A DNA stretch of 64,000 bases from Chryseobacterium aureum (GCF_003971235.1 NZ_CP034661.1:3782001-3846000), one strand, 5' to 3'. Numbered from the stretch's first letter, positions 6,153-15,432 are shown. Program-made: numbers and translations. Notes: generated by a model not told the origin, from the letters alone.

Positions 6153-8738
6153 TTGGCCAAAACCGTCCTCAAAAATATATTACAAATTTTAATTATCCTA
6201 ATTTTTAACAATTTTTTAGCACAGAAAACTCCTGAAAAATTGCCTAAAAATGCGGTTAATGATACTATTTCCAAAAAGGATACCATAGTTGTAAAAAAAG
6301 AAGCTTTAGATGATGTTCTCCGCACAAAAGCTGATGATCAGAGAAGAGATATCCCGAAAAAAATGACTTTCCTGAACAAAAATGCGCAGGTGAAGTATCA
6401 GGATATGCAGATTGATGCAGACTATATTTCAATAGATGATAATAAAAATCTCATCTATGCAAGAGGGAAACAGGATTCTTTAGGAAAAATCATAGAACCG
6501 GTAATTACTACCCAGGCCGGAAAAAAATACGAAACCAACGAATTCAACTATAACACAAAAACCAAGCAGGCTATTGCTTTCAATGCACGGACAGAAGAAA
6601 GTGAAGGGGTGATTATAGCTCAGAAGACCAAAAAGTATAACGATTCCGTATTCGCGATGAGAAAAGCGGATTATACAACGGATGATTATTTCATTAAGAA
6701 AAAAGATACGGCTGCGGATTATTTTATGAGGGCTTATAATATTAAGCTGATTAAAACCAAAAATAAATCCCAGATCGTTACAGGTCCTATTCAGATGTTT
6801 ATTGAGCAGGTGCCTACACCGCTTTATCTTCCGTTTGCCATTTTGCCGTTTTCGGATAAAAGAGCCGCCGGAATCCTGATTCCGAGTTTCGGGGAAAGGG
6901 AAGATGTAGGTTTTTTCCTTAACGGTATCGGATATTATCAACCCATTGGGGAACACTTTGACCTTAAAGTTTTAGCAGATATTTATACCAAAGGAAGCTG
7001 GAATTTACGTCCTCAGGTCAATTATCAGAAAAAATACCGCTACTCCGGAAACTTTACAGCAGATATTGGTACCATGGTAAGAGGTATCAAAGGGTTAGAT
7101 GATTATACCAAAAACAGTACGTATAGAATTAACTGGACGCACTCCCAGGATTCCAAAGCCAATCCTTTCCTTACATTCAGTGCCTCAGTGGATATTGTAA
7201 GCACAAAGTTTTATAATAACCCGTTGAATAACAATTATATTTTTAACCAGAATGTTCTCAATACCCAGCAGAATTCTACAGTAACCCTTACCAAAAGATT
7301 TCTGAAGCTTCCGATGACCATTACAGGAACGGCTTCTTATTCACAGAATTTTGCAACAGGTTTGGCAGATCTTCGTCTTCCGCAGATGAACGTAGCGATC
7401 AACCAGTTCTATCTGTTCAAATCAAGAACGGGTATCAGACAGGGACTTCTTGAGAATATTACAGTAAATACAGGGTTTAACCTTACCAATTTTGTAAACA
7501 CTCAGGAAAATGAGTTGTTTAAAAAGGAAATGTGGGATAAAATGCAGACAGGGCTTAAAAACAATATTGCACTGGCTACCAATACCACACTGGCTAAATA
7601 TTTTACATTCAGCTTAAGTGCGAATATCGACAATGCCCTTACTACAAAAACACTGAACAGATATTACGATCCGGTAAAGAATGTTACAGTGGATGAAATC
7701 AACAAAAACTTTACAGGATATTCTACATTCTCTACCTCTGCCAGTCTTCAGACTACCCTTTATGGGATGATGAAATTCAAAAAAGGATCTGCTATAGAAG
7801 CGGTGAGACATATGATGACGCCAAGTATCGGGTTTACTTATTCTCCGGATTTTTCAAGTCCTAATTTCGGATATTACAGAAACTATTACAATGCTACCGG
7901 AGCACTCACTCCTTATTCTATTTTTGAAAAAGGAATTATCGGAAGCCCGTCAAGCGGAATGGTGGGAGCTCTTGGCTTCAATATCGGGAACAATATCGAA
8001 ATGAAAGTAAAATCTAAAAGTGATTCTACCGGGGTGAAGAAAATCAAGATTTTTGAATCTTTAAACCTTGCCGGAAGCTATAACTTCGCCGCAAAAGACC
8101 ACCCTTGGTCTGTATTCACCATTAACGGACAGTCATCTTTCTTTAATAATAAACTTACCGTAAATACCAGCCTTTCATTGGAGCCTTACAAGATTGATTT
8201 CTCTTCAGGCCAGGATACAGGGATAAGAACAGAGCAGTTCGGGCACTTCAGTGTACAGGGATTCAACGTACAGCTATCCTATCCTTTAAGCAGCGAAGTT
8301 TTTGGAGAAAAGACCGATTATGCTAAAAAGTATACTTCGAAAGGTGAAGTCCGAAATGAAAATTATTACTTTGATGATGATCATTATGCGCATTTTGATC
8401 AGGCATGGACGCTGAACATCAGTGCCAACTATGCCTACTCAAAAGGATTAAGCAGATTCGCCAACAAAATAGCCTCCATTGGACTAGACGGAAGTATCAA
8501 GCTGACTCCTTACTGGAATATCAATGGAAGTACGCATTATGATATGGTGACTAAACAATTGGCCTACACAAGAATTGGTTTTTCCAGAGATCAGCGAAGC
8601 TTCACGATTAATTTCAACTGGGTTCCTTTCGGACAGTATAAAGTATATGACTTCTTTATCGGGATCAAAGCCAATATCTTAAGTGACGCATTGAAGTACA
8701 AAGACAGAAGCTTTACCCAGCCAAATGCACCTTTCTAA
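6153..8738 (+). CDS. lptD: LPS assembly outer-membrane protein LptD
   Basis: 861 aa. The start is TTG: an in-frame stop at 6135-6137 lies just upstream, the first in-frame ATG is about 70 codons later, and only the TTG start gives a signal peptide (AKTVLKNILQILIIL...FLAQ). The N-terminal periplasmic OstA/LptA-like part (about 70-200) includes YARGKQDSLGKI and QVKYQDMQIDADYI. The long C-terminal beta-barrel is rich in aromatic and alternating residues (LPFAILPFSDKRAAGILIP, then many strands). LptD with LptE places lipopolysaccharide in the outer leaflet. The length fits Bacteroidota LptD proteins. It is divergent from the amidase. Confidence 0.92.
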   Translation: MAKTVLKNILQILIILIFNNFLAQKTPEKLPKNAVNDTISKKDTIVVKKEALDDVLRTKADDQRRDIPKKMTFLNKNAQVKYQDMQIDADYISIDDNKNLIYARGKQDSLGKIIEPVITTQAGKKYETNEFNYNTKTKQAIAFNARTEESEGVIIAQKTKKYNDSVFAMRKADYTTDDYFIKKKDTAADYFMRAYNIKLIKTKNKSQIVTGPIQMFIEQVPTPLYLPFAILPFSDKRAAGILIPSFGEREDVGFFLNGIGYYQPIGEHFDLKVLADIYTKGSWNLRPQVNYQKKYRYSGNFTADIGTMVRGIKGLDDYTKNSTYRINWTHSQDSKANPFLTFSASVDIVSTKFYNNPLNNNYIFNQNVLNTQQNSTVTLTKRFLKLPMTITGTASYSQNFATGLADLRLPQMNVAINQFYLFKSRTGIRQGLLENITVNTGFNLTNFVNTQENELFKKEMWDKMQTGLKNNIALATNTTLAKYFTFSLSANIDNALTTKTLNRYYDPVKNVTVDEINKNFTGYSTFSTSASLQTTLYGMMKFKKGSAIEAVRHMMTPSIGFTYSPDFSSPNFGYYRNYYNATGALTPYSIFEKGIIGSPSSGMVGALGFNIGNNIEMKVKSKSDSTGVKKIKIFESLNLAGSYNFAAKDHPWSVFTINGQSSFFNNKLTVNTSLSLEPYKIDFSSGQDTGIRTEQFGHFSVQGFNVQLSYPLSSEVFGEKTDYAKKYTSKGEVRNENYYFDDDHYAHFDQAWTLNISANYAYSKGLSRFANKIASIGLDGSIKLTPYWNINGSTHYDMVTKQLAYTRIGFSRDQRSFTINFNWVPFGQYKVYDFFIGIKANILSDALKYKDRSFTQPNAPF

Positions 8739-8745
8739 TATCAGA

Positions 8746-8776
8746 TTGGCATTTGAGAATATAAATTTTATATTTG
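8746..8776 (+). promoter_or_regulatory. Promoter of ridA
   Basis: TTG (8746-8748), 20 bp, TATATTTG (8769-8776): a good Bacteroidota promoter. The roughly 85-nt leader before the ATG contains AATCAC (about 8802) able to pair with GTGATT (about 8828) and CCAG able to pair with CTGG, which are mutually competing hairpins. Confidence 0.65.
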
Positions 8777-8865
8777 CAACCAAAATAAAAATACCAGAGG
8801 AATCACTTTTAGGGAAAATCTTAGCTGGTGATTGCTTATAACCATAGAAAAATAAATATCCACAT

Positions 8866-9246
8866 ATGAAACAAATAATAAACACAGTTAATGCACCTGC
8901 AGCTATCGGACCTTATTCACAAGCTAATATGGCCAATGGAGTTTTGTATATCTCCGGACAGATTCCTGTAGATCCTGCAACGGGTAAGTTGGTAGAAGGG
9001 ATTGAGAAAGAAACGCACCAGGTAATGAAAAATCTTGAAGCTATTCTTACTGAAGCTGGTATGACCTTCAAAAACGTTGTAAAAGCGACCATCTTCCTGA
9101 AAAGTATGGATGATTTTGCTGTAATGAATGACATTTACGCGTCTTATTTGGATTCAGACAACTACCCCGCGCGTGAAACGGTACAGGTTTCCTGTCTGCC
9201 TAAAAATGTGGATATCGAAATTTCTATGATCGCACATCAGGATTAA
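8866..9246 (+). CDS. ridA: RidA family reactive intermediate deaminase
   Basis: 126 aa, the usual length. Conserved blocks are AIGPYSQAN, YISGQIPVDPATG, VVKATIFLKSMDDFAVMN and the C-terminal YPARETVQVSCLPKNVDIEI, which contains the active-site Arg of RidA (PARxxxxV). RidA hydrolyses enamine/imine products of PLP enzymes such as 2-aminoacrylate in the cytosol. The stop codon overlaps the next start by one base (TAATG), so the following membrane protein is translationally coupled. Confidence 0.95.
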   Translation: MKQIINTVNAPAAIGPYSQANMANGVLYISGQIPVDPATGKLVEGIEKETHQVMKNLEAILTEAGMTFKNVVKATIFLKSMDDFAVMNDIYASYLDSDNYPARETVQVSCLPKNVDIEISMIAHQD

Positions 9247-9701
9247 TGAATTTTATAAGAAATACAATTGCGGTTCTGGTAGGTCTTGCTATTGCAGGGC
9301 TTATTATTACTCTTGGTATAAGGGCTTTTCCGCAATGGATAACTTTTGAGGCTTTTGCTCCGTTTGAGCACTGGCAAAGGTTTCTTTTCAGCATGAAAGA
9401 TGATAAGGCGTTTTTCGGCTTTCTATTGTTTATTTCCGGACTGGGAACTACAATTGGTGGAGTTGCTACGGCGATTATCGTAAAATATGCAAAAGTTGCT
9501 TATGCTATTCTGATCGGTTTTATCATGCTCTTTATAGCCATGCTGGATGTTATTATCTTTCCCTATCATCCTACCTTCTATAAGATTTCTATTTTCCTTA
9601 CGTTTTTTCCGTTTTCGTGGATTGGCGGTAAGATTGTAGAAGTGATTTATGAGCGGAACAAGAAGAAAAGGATTGCTGAAAAAATGAATAAACCTAAATA
9701 A
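9246..9701 (+). CDS. Small membrane protein, hypothetical
   Basis: 151 aa with about four predicted transmembrane helices (about 5-27, 52-76, 80-103, 110-130) and a basic C-terminal tail (YERNKKKRIAEKMNKPK). I do not recognise a named family. It overlaps ridA by one base and shares its terminator, so the two form an operon. The positively charged tail suggests that the C-terminus is cytoplasmic. Confidence 0.75.
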   Translation: MNFIRNTIAVLVGLAIAGLIITLGIRAFPQWITFEAFAPFEHWQRFLFSMKDDKAFFGFLLFISGLGTTIGGVATAIIVKYAKVAYAILIGFIMLFIAMLDVIIFPYHPTFYKISIFLTFFPFSWIGGKIVEVIYERNKKKRIAEKMNKPK

Positions 9702-9708
9702 AGATATA

Positions 9709-9740
9709 AAAAAACGCTGCAGATTTCTGCAGCGTTTTTT
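9709..9740. terminator. Bidirectional terminator
   Basis: A perfect stem ACGCTGCAG/CTGCAGCGT with an ATTT loop, preceded by A-rich sequence and followed by T6. It serves the ridA operon (+) and the HtrA gene (-), which converge here. Confidence 0.9.
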
Positions 9741-9769
9741 GTTGATATAAAAACCCATTGGTTTTCTGA

Positions 9770-11302
9770 TTAAGGCATTTTAAATCCTCTCTGGTAATTT
9801 CTTCCGTAGTCGTCCATATATTTTATTTGTGCGGTTCCGGAGAACTTATTCAGTAAGTTTTCCACATCTTTCTGTGAATTTACAGGCTTACCATTGATTT
9901 CTGTGATGATATAACCATCTACAATTCCTGCTTTAGCCATTTCGCTTCCTTCTACAACGTTTTTAGCAACCACTCCGCTATTTAAGCCGTAATACGCTTT
10001 CGTTCTGTCATCAATGCTTTGGAATTCTGATCCGATTTTTTCAGTTACACTAAGATCTGCTTTTGTTCTTGTAGAGGTTCCTCCTTTCTGATCTCTAAGC
10101 GTTACATTAGTAGTACCCTCTTTACCATTTCTTAAATAGGTTACCTGTACTTTATCTCCGGGACGTTTGCTGCCAATTGACATCGAGAGATCCGCAAAAT
10201 CAGTGATATCGTAGCTGTCTACTTTTGTGATAACATCTCCTTTCTTCAAGCCTGCATCTTCTGCACCGCTGTTTTCACCAAATCCTGTAATATAGATACC
10301 AGAACCTACTTTCAGGTTAGTCTTATATTGCTGATTATAGGAGCTCACCAATTGATCATTCGAAAGATCTAAAGACTGAACTCCCAGGAATCCTCTCTGT
10401 ACAATTCCGAATTTCTTGATATCCTCAACGATTTTTCTTGCCAGGTTGGAAGGTACCGCAAAACCGTATCCCTGATAATATCCTGTAGTAGACTGAATCG
10501 CTGAGTTAATACCGATAAGCTCACCATTGGTGTTCACCAAAGCTCCCCCAGAGTTACCCGGGTTGATGGCAGCATCCGTTTGAATAAAACTTTCGATAGG
10601 GTTGGCTGCTTTTCCCTGGCTGCTTAAGATTCCGATACCTCTTCCTTTTGCAGAAACAATACCTGCTGTTACCGTAGAGTTTAACCCAAGAGGGTTTCCT
10701 ACAGCCAGTACCCACTGTCCTACATCAATATTATCTGAATTCGCAAAATTTAAATAAGGAAGACCTTTTTCTTCAATCTTCAATAAGGAAATATCCGTAT
10801 TAGGGTCAGTTCCTACTAAAGTTGCGATATATGATTTTTTGTTGCTCAGTACTACTTCAAGCTTATTAGCACCCGCTACCACGTGGTTATTGGAAATAAT
10901 ATAACCATCCGGAGAAATGATGACCCCGGAACCCATTCCCGACGGCATATTTTCAGGTGCCTGCTGCTGCTTCTGTCTCTGCTGTCCTCTTCCTCCGCCG
11001 AAAGGATCTCCGAAGAAAAAGTCGAACAGATCCTGTTCTGAAGCTCTGCTGGATGTTCTGCTCTGGTAATTTTTAATGGTAACTACAGCGGGAACAGTTG
11101 TTTTAGCTGCCTTTACAAAATCATCACCTACTGCTGCGGTATTCATTCCTGCGAATGAAGTATTGGGTGCAGCTGTTGTGAAATAAGATTGATCTCCATT
11201 GTTGGAACTATGTCCGAAATATTGTAAAGCTCCAACGGTAGTAGCTCCGGAAATTACTCCTACTACTGCAAATGGTAATAGTTTTTTTAAAGTACTCTTC
11301 AT
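9770..11302 (-). CDS. DegP/HtrA family periplasmic serine protease
   Basis: 510 aa. An N-terminal signal/anchor (about 8-28) is followed by a trypsin-like domain with the triad His140 (ISNNHVVAG), Asp170 (TDPNTDISLL) and Ser251 (NPGNSGGAL). Two PDZ domains follow (about 310-400 and 420-505). The LA-loop is Gly/Gln-rich (DPFGGGRGQQRQKQQQ, near 100-115). Such proteases degrade or refold damaged envelope proteins. The gene has its own promoter (11355-11381) and converges on the ridA operon. Confidence 0.95.
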   Translation of the reverse strand: MKSTLKKLLPFAVVGVISGATTVGALQYFGHSSNNGDQSYFTTAAPNTSFAGMNTAAVGDDFVKAAKTTVPAVVTIKNYQSRTSSRASEQDLFDFFFGDPFGGGRGQQRQKQQQAPENMPSGMGSGVIISPDGYIISNNHVVAGANKLEVVLSNKKSYIATLVGTDPNTDISLLKIEEKGLPYLNFANSDNIDVGQWVLAVGNPLGLNSTVTAGIVSAKGRGIGILSSQGKAANPIESFIQTDAAINPGNSGGALVNTNGELIGINSAIQSTTGYYQGYGFAVPSNLARKIVEDIKKFGIVQRGFLGVQSLDLSNDQLVSSYNQQYKTNLKVGSGIYITGFGENSGAEDAGLKKGDVITKVDSYDITDFADLSMSIGSKRPGDKVQVTYLRNGKEGTTNVTLRDQKGGTSTRTKADLSVTEKIGSEFQSIDDRTKAYYGLNSGVVAKNVVEGSEMAKAGIVDGYIITEINGKPVNSQKDVENLLNKFSGTAQIKYMDDYGRNYQRGFKMP

Positions 11303-11354
11303 TGTATATCTTTCTTGTTTATTAATTAATTTCTTTTTTATGTTTTTGAGTAAA

Positions 11355-11381
11355 CAAATTTAATGTTAAATAAGTAAGCAA
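11355..11381 (-). promoter_or_regulatory. Promoter of the HtrA gene
   Basis: Minus-strand -33 TTG (11379-11381), 16 bp, -7 TAAATTTG (11355-11362). The start codon is 52 bp further on, leaving a leader of about 45 nt. Confidence 0.6.
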
Positions 11382-11599
11382 TTAGTATGCTATGTTTCAA
11401 TTTTAACTAAAATTTAACGGCTATTATATCATTTTATACCTTATGTCATAATTGTTAATGTCATGATTAACAAAAATTAAAAAAAAATTAAAGAAAATAT
11501 GGCAGATTTATGTTGTCAGGCAGATTGTAATTCTGTATTGATGGTGGTTTACTCATTACTTGTGATTGTTGTCATAAAGATACTTAATTCTAAAATGAT

Positions 11600-11607
11600 T
11601 ATCTTTG
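11600..11607 (+). promoter_or_regulatory. -7 promoter box of trhO
   Basis: TATCTTTG matches TAnnTTTG 34 bp before the ATG of trhO. A TTG at 11569-11571 is 28 bp away, longer than usual, so the -33 box is unclear. Confidence 0.45.
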
Positions 11608-11641
11608 CAAAAATTTTATTCTCACTTAAAACGTTTATAGC

Positions 11642-13003
11642 ATGCAACTGTATAACACCTTAAGCGCAGAAGAAAGAGCTCAGCTTATTGATGAAGCCGG
11701 TAAAGACCGTCTTACTTTGTCTTTCTATGCGTATGCCAAAATCGAAGACCCTAAAAAATTTCGCGACGAATTATTTATAGCCTGGAATGCACTGGATGCA
11801 CTTGGCCGTATTTATGTTGCCACTGAAGGAATCAATGCTCAGATGAGTGTTCCCGCAGATCAGTTGGAGGCTTTTCGTGATACGCTGGAAATATATGACT
11901 TCATGAAAGGAATTCGTTTGAATGTAGCGGTAGACCAGGACAATTACTCTTTTTTAAAATTAACCATCAAAGTCAGAAACAAAATTGTTGCTGATGGTTT
12001 GAATGACGAAACTTTTGATGTTACCAATAAAGGAATCCATTTAAAGGCTCAGGAATTCAATAATTTACTTGAAGATCCCAATACTATCGTCGTAGATTTC
12101 AGAAATCACTACGAAAGTGAAGTAGGGCATTTTGAAGGAGCAATTACGCCGGATGTGGAAAACTTCAGAGAAAGTCTGCCAATTATCAACGAACAGTTAC
12201 AGGATTTTAAAGAAGATAAAAATCTTTTGATGTACTGTACCGGAGGAATCCGTTGTGAAAAGGCCAGTGCCTACTTCAAACATCAGGGTTTTAAAAATGT
12301 TTACCAGTTAGAAGGCGGGATCATTGAGTATACCCGTCAGATTAAAGAAGAAGGAATTAAAAGTAAGTTTATTGGTAAAAACTTCGTGTTTGATCACCGT
12401 TTAGGGGAAAGAATTACAGATGATATTATTGCCCAGTGCCATCAGTGTGGAAAACCTTGTGATAATCATACCAACTGCGCAAATGATGCCTGTCATTTAT
12501 TATTTATCCAGTGTGATGAATGTAAAGCTGCCATGGAAAACTGTTGTTCTACAGAATGCCTGGATACGATTCATTTACCATGGGACGAGCAGGTGAAGCT
12601 GAGAAAAGGACTGCAGGTTGGAAATAAAGTATTCAGAAAAGGAAAATCTGATGCGCTGAAATTCAAAAAATCAGGTGATTTGCCAGATAAACCTTTAGCA
12701 AAGGCTGAAACTAAGAATATCCGCCAAAAAATTGCTGTTAAAAAAGAATTGATAGGAAAGGCAGAGCATTACTATTCAAAATCGAAGATTGCACAGTTTT
12801 TAATTGAAAACAAAGAGCTGTCAGTTGGAGATAAAGTTTTAATCTCCGGGCCTACAACAGGAGAGCAGGAAGTTACCATTACTGAAATTTATGCGAACGG
12901 AGGTCCTTGTGAAACTGCAAAACCGGGAGATCAGATTACTTTCGAACTTCCATTCAGAGTTCGTTTGTCAGATAAACTGTACAGAATTGTGCAAAACACA
13001 TAA
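11642..13003 (+). CDS. trhO: tRNA uridine(34) hydroxylase TrhO with extra C-terminal domain
   Basis: 453 aa, about 100 longer than E. coli TrhO. Domains in order: an acylphosphatase-like N-terminal domain (about 20-125, LDALGRIYVATEGINAQMS), a rhodanese domain (about 140-240) with the active-site loop CTGGIRC (Cys199, Cys205), a Cys-rich segment (about 262-310, CHQCGKPCDN, CDECKAAMENCC) that could bind zinc, a basic linker, and a C-terminal domain (about 370-453, LSVGDKVLISGPTTGEQEV... VRLSDKLYRIV) resembling the C-terminal domain of U32 peptidase-family proteins. TrhO makes 5-hydroxyuridine at the tRNA wobble position using O2. The added domain is discussed in the findings. Confidence 0.9.
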   Translation: MQLYNTLSAEERAQLIDEAGKDRLTLSFYAYAKIEDPKKFRDELFIAWNALDALGRIYVATEGINAQMSVPADQLEAFRDTLEIYDFMKGIRLNVAVDQDNYSFLKLTIKVRNKIVADGLNDETFDVTNKGIHLKAQEFNNLLEDPNTIVVDFRNHYESEVGHFEGAITPDVENFRESLPIINEQLQDFKEDKNLLMYCTGGIRCEKASAYFKHQGFKNVYQLEGGIIEYTRQIKEEGIKSKFIGKNFVFDHRLGERITDDIIAQCHQCGKPCDNHTNCANDACHLLFIQCDECKAAMENCCSTECLDTIHLPWDEQVKLRKGLQVGNKVFRKGKSDALKFKKSGDLPDKPLAKAETKNIRQKIAVKKELIGKAEHYYSKSKIAQFLIENKELSVGDKVLISGPTTGEQEVTITEIYANGGPCETAKPGDQITFELPFRVRLSDKLYRIVQNT

Positions 13004-13055
13004 TCCAACAAGTGCTGAAGCAGCAAAAGCTTGTTGAAGAGTAAATCTAATTATT

Positions 13056-13631
13056 ATGCTAAAAGCTGAACTTAGAAAAAAATATACCCAAAAAAGAAAA
13101 GCCTTGTCCCGTGATGAGGCTTTCTTGTTATCCGGGAAGATTTTTGAAAATTTCATTCAGTATTTTAAACCTGAGGAATCAGAAAAAGTACATGTTTTCA
13201 TCCCAATTTCGGCAAGAAGGGAAATTGATACTCAAATCTTCATTGATTATTTTTTAGGCCGGAATATCCGGGTGTACGTTCCTAAAATTGTCGGAAATAA
13301 GCTTTTAAATATTGAAATCTTTGAAGACACTCTGTTTGAAACCAACAATTGGGGAATTTCAGAACCGATTTCCATTGAAGATTCCGGTGAAAGTGCATTT
13401 GATTATGTGATTACTCCGCTGCTGTATTGTGACAGGATAGGAAACCGGGTAGGGTATGGCAAAGGTTTTTATGATGGATTGTTCCAAAATCTATCGGCTG
13501 GGACCAAAAAAATCGGAGTCAATTATTTTAACCCCGATGAATATGTGGATGATGTCTGGGAAAATGATATTCCCTTGGACTATTTGGTCACTCCTACAGA
13601 AGTGCTGTCTTTCTTAAGCGGTTTGGAATAA
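13056..13631 (+). CDS. fau: 5-formyltetrahydrofolate cyclo-ligase
   Basis: 191 aa. The family pattern is present: LRKKYTQKRKALS near the N-terminus, FIPISARREIDTQIF, and the substrate/ATP loop NRVGYGKGFYDGLF. The enzyme converts 5-formyl-THF to 5,10-methenyl-THF with ATP in the cytosol. It starts 52 bp after trhO in the same direction and could be co-transcribed. Its 3' end overlaps, on the opposite strand, the last 52 bp of the lipoprotein gene ending at 13580. Confidence 0.93.
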   Translation: MLKAELRKKYTQKRKALSRDEAFLLSGKIFENFIQYFKPEESEKVHVFIPISARREIDTQIFIDYFLGRNIRVYVPKIVGNKLLNIEIFEDTLFETNNWGISEPISIEDSGESAFDYVITPLLYCDRIGNRVGYGKGFYDGLFQNLSAGTKKIGVNYFNPDEYVDDVWENDIPLDYLVTPTEVLSFLSGLE

Positions 13632-14161
13632 AAATCTAAAAAATAAAATTTAAATTCTTTCTTAAGCTTGGAAGTAGAAAGAAGGATGTATTGTGCATTC
13701 TTTTCAAAGCTTCCCAAGGACTTGTTCTTATTGTCAAAATATTCTACATTAAACTTAGCATAGTCTAAAGTATCTTTTTTATAGAACTCTTTATAAACAT
13801 TCAGGTTGCTTACCTTGGCTGTTTTTGCTTTCATGCTGTCCAGCTCCTTCAGTAATGTCTTGAATGTAAGAGAGTCGGGTTTGTGAAAATAGCTTTCCAT
13901 TTGAGAATAAATCAAAGTGTCTATCTCTGTGTTTCTGTTTCCGCTAAGGTATAGGGTAGAGAGATCAAGAAGTTCCTGAACTTTCTGTTTGGTGATGGAA
14001 TTGATGGCCTGCATACTGTCCATCTGTACGGCAGGATAACTTTTTTCGTTGTTGCTGTTTCGTAGTTTATCGAGGTCGCTTACCTCTGATGTTTTATTAT
14101 TACAGGCCATAAATAACGTCAGAAGCACGGTGAAAATTAAAAAATTATTTATTCTTTTCAT
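13580..14161 (-). CDS. Lipoprotein, hypothetical, 193 aa
   Basis: The start is the Met of MKRINNFLIFTVLLTLFMAC at 14161; an 11-codon upstream extension is ignored because only this start gives a lipoprotein signal (lipobox LFMA-C, Cys20). The mature part is helical and charged, with no motif I know (KVQELLDLSTLYLSG, TFKTLLKELDSMKAK). It overlaps the upstream membrane protein gene by 17 bp, so the two are translationally coupled and may work together across the periplasm. It converges on, and overlaps, the 3' end of the cyclo-ligase gene by 52 bp. Confidence 0.75.
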   Translation of the reverse strand: MKRINNFLIFTVLLTLFMACNNKTSEVSDLDKLRNSNNEKSYPAVQMDSMQAINSITKQKVQELLDLSTLYLSGNRNTEIDTLIYSQMESYFHKPDSLTFKTLLKELDSMKAKTAKVSNLNVYKEFYKKDTLDYAKFNVEYFDNKNKSLGSFEKNAQYILLSTSKLKKEFKFYFLDFYSKPLKKDSTSVGVTK

Positions 14162-15326
14162 CTGTGGTAGCAATTTTAAATTTGATGGATACAATCTTGC
14201 CTTTGGTATCCTTTTTCATTTCTATTACATTCAGGTTTTTCAGAGAGGTCGTTGGAGTGGTTACCAGCGTGATATATTTTTGCTTATTAAGGCTTTCTAT
14301 CCCATACGTGTCATTATCATATACCTGATAGATGACAGCATTGTTGCTGATCAGATTTTCCAGCTGATTTCTTTTTTGCTTAATAAGGGCAACCTGTTCA
14401 TCAGGATTTCCTCCTTTGATATCTTTTATGGAGAAATAATACGCGGCCATCTTATAGTCGTCAGGCTTAAGTTCAATCTTTTCCTCTTCAGGAGCATTTT
14501 CCAGGTTTCTGTTAACCTCCAGCGGCTCATAAAAAGGAGCGCTGATGCGCATTTTTAAATTTTTATCCTTGGTAGAATAATAAAAACATTCACCAGGCTT
14601 TATTTTATACATCAGTGGCGACTCATTTTCTTTCACCACCATTATTTCTAAAGTATTGATCACAGACACTCCTCTGTCTTTATCTATGAAACAATATTTG
14701 TAAGTTTTTGAAAAAAGTACATCTTTAAAACCTAAAAGTCCGGTTATGGCAATCAAAACTGAAGTAACCAGTGCCCACGCATTTTTTTTGAAGAAATTTT
14801 TCTTGGGCGGGGCAGATGAAATTTCAATGTCACTTGTATTGGTTGTTTTTTGTGTAATTTGTTGATTTTCAGTATTTGATTTTTGTAAATCAGTGATTTC
14901 CTGAGCGGGAATTTCAGTTTTTTTAGGCTGAATTTCAGTTTTGGGAAGTTCTGGTGCTTCAGAAACTGTTTTTGCAAGTTCATCAATTTCTTCCTCTTCA
15001 AGATTCTCATTTTCCTGAAGCAATTCTCCGGCAAAAAGATGCTGTTTTTTGAATTCGTACCACGAGTCATAGCCTGCATAAATACTCAATAAATTGAGCA
15101 TGTCTATTCTTGGCAGTTTAGTAACCGGTGACGTTTTAAAATAGGTATAAAATGACTTTTCACTGATGTTACCTTTCGCTTTTTTTCGGAGGTCTTCCTG
15201 AAAATATATAATATCTATACCCTTCCACTTGGAAATATCATCCTGTGAAGGGGTATATTCTTTTAAGTATTGACCCTGAACATCCTTTTTTAACTGTTCA
15301 AAGTGTAATAGATCTAAATCTGTCAA
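14145..15326 (-). CDS. Single-pass membrane protein with HTH-like N-terminal region
   Basis: 393 aa. The N-terminal cytoplasmic region (about 1-95) contains EKSFYTYFKTSP, KLPRIDMLNLLSIYAGYDSW, a pattern I have seen in Bacteroidota proteins that look like small helical DNA- or protein-binding domains. A low-complexity Glu/Thr/Pro/Gln linker follows (about 105-175), then one transmembrane helix (about 185-205) and an extracytoplasmic part of about 185 residues. The one-helix layout resembles membrane regulators of the ToxR type, but DNA binding is only an inference. It overlaps the downstream lipoprotein gene by 17 bp. Confidence 0.8.
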   Translation of the reverse strand: MTDLDLLHFEQLKKDVQGQYLKEYTPSQDDISKWKGIDIIYFQEDLRKKAKGNISEKSFYTYFKTSPVTKLPRIDMLNLLSIYAGYDSWYEFKKQHLFAGELLQENENLEEEEIDELAKTVSEAPELPKTEIQPKKTEIPAQEITDLQKSNTENQQITQKTTNTSDIEISSAPPKKNFFKKNAWALVTSVLIAITGLLGFKDVLFSKTYKYCFIDKDRGVSVINTLEIMVVKENESPLMYKIKPGECFYYSTKDKNLKMRISAPFYEPLEVNRNLENAPEEEKIELKPDDYKMAAYYFSIKDIKGGNPDEQVALIKQKRNQLENLISNNAVIYQVYDNDTYGIESLNKQKYITLVTTPTTSLKNLNVIEMKKDTKGKIVSIKFKIATTDEKNK

Positions 15327-15386
15327 TTTTTCAAAAAATAATTAAATTGTTGATTATCAGCTATGTTTTTTTGTAAAACTATTTTA

Positions 15387-15417
15387 CAAAGGTATTACAA
15401 TTATTTTTCATAGACAA
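15387..15417 (-). promoter_or_regulatory. Promoter of membrane protein-lipoprotein operon
   Basis: Minus-strand TTG (15415-15417), 20 bp, TACCTTTG (15387-15394), a good -33/-7 pair 61 bp upstream of the start at 15326. Confidence 0.6.
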
Positions 15418-15432
15418 ACTTTCTAACTGCTC

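Larger units (their letters stand above)
11303..11641. other. Divergent intergenic region
   Basis: About 340 bp of AT-rich DNA between the HtrA gene and trhO. It holds one promoter for each direction (listed separately). I see no small gene, repeat or terminator in it. Confidence 0.5.

Noticed and set aside
13008..13042. Inverted repeat CAACAAG...CTTGTTG between trhO and the cyclo-ligase gene
   Set aside because: Seven base pairs with a long loop and no T-run; it may be chance or a weak mRNA structure, so not listed as a terminator.
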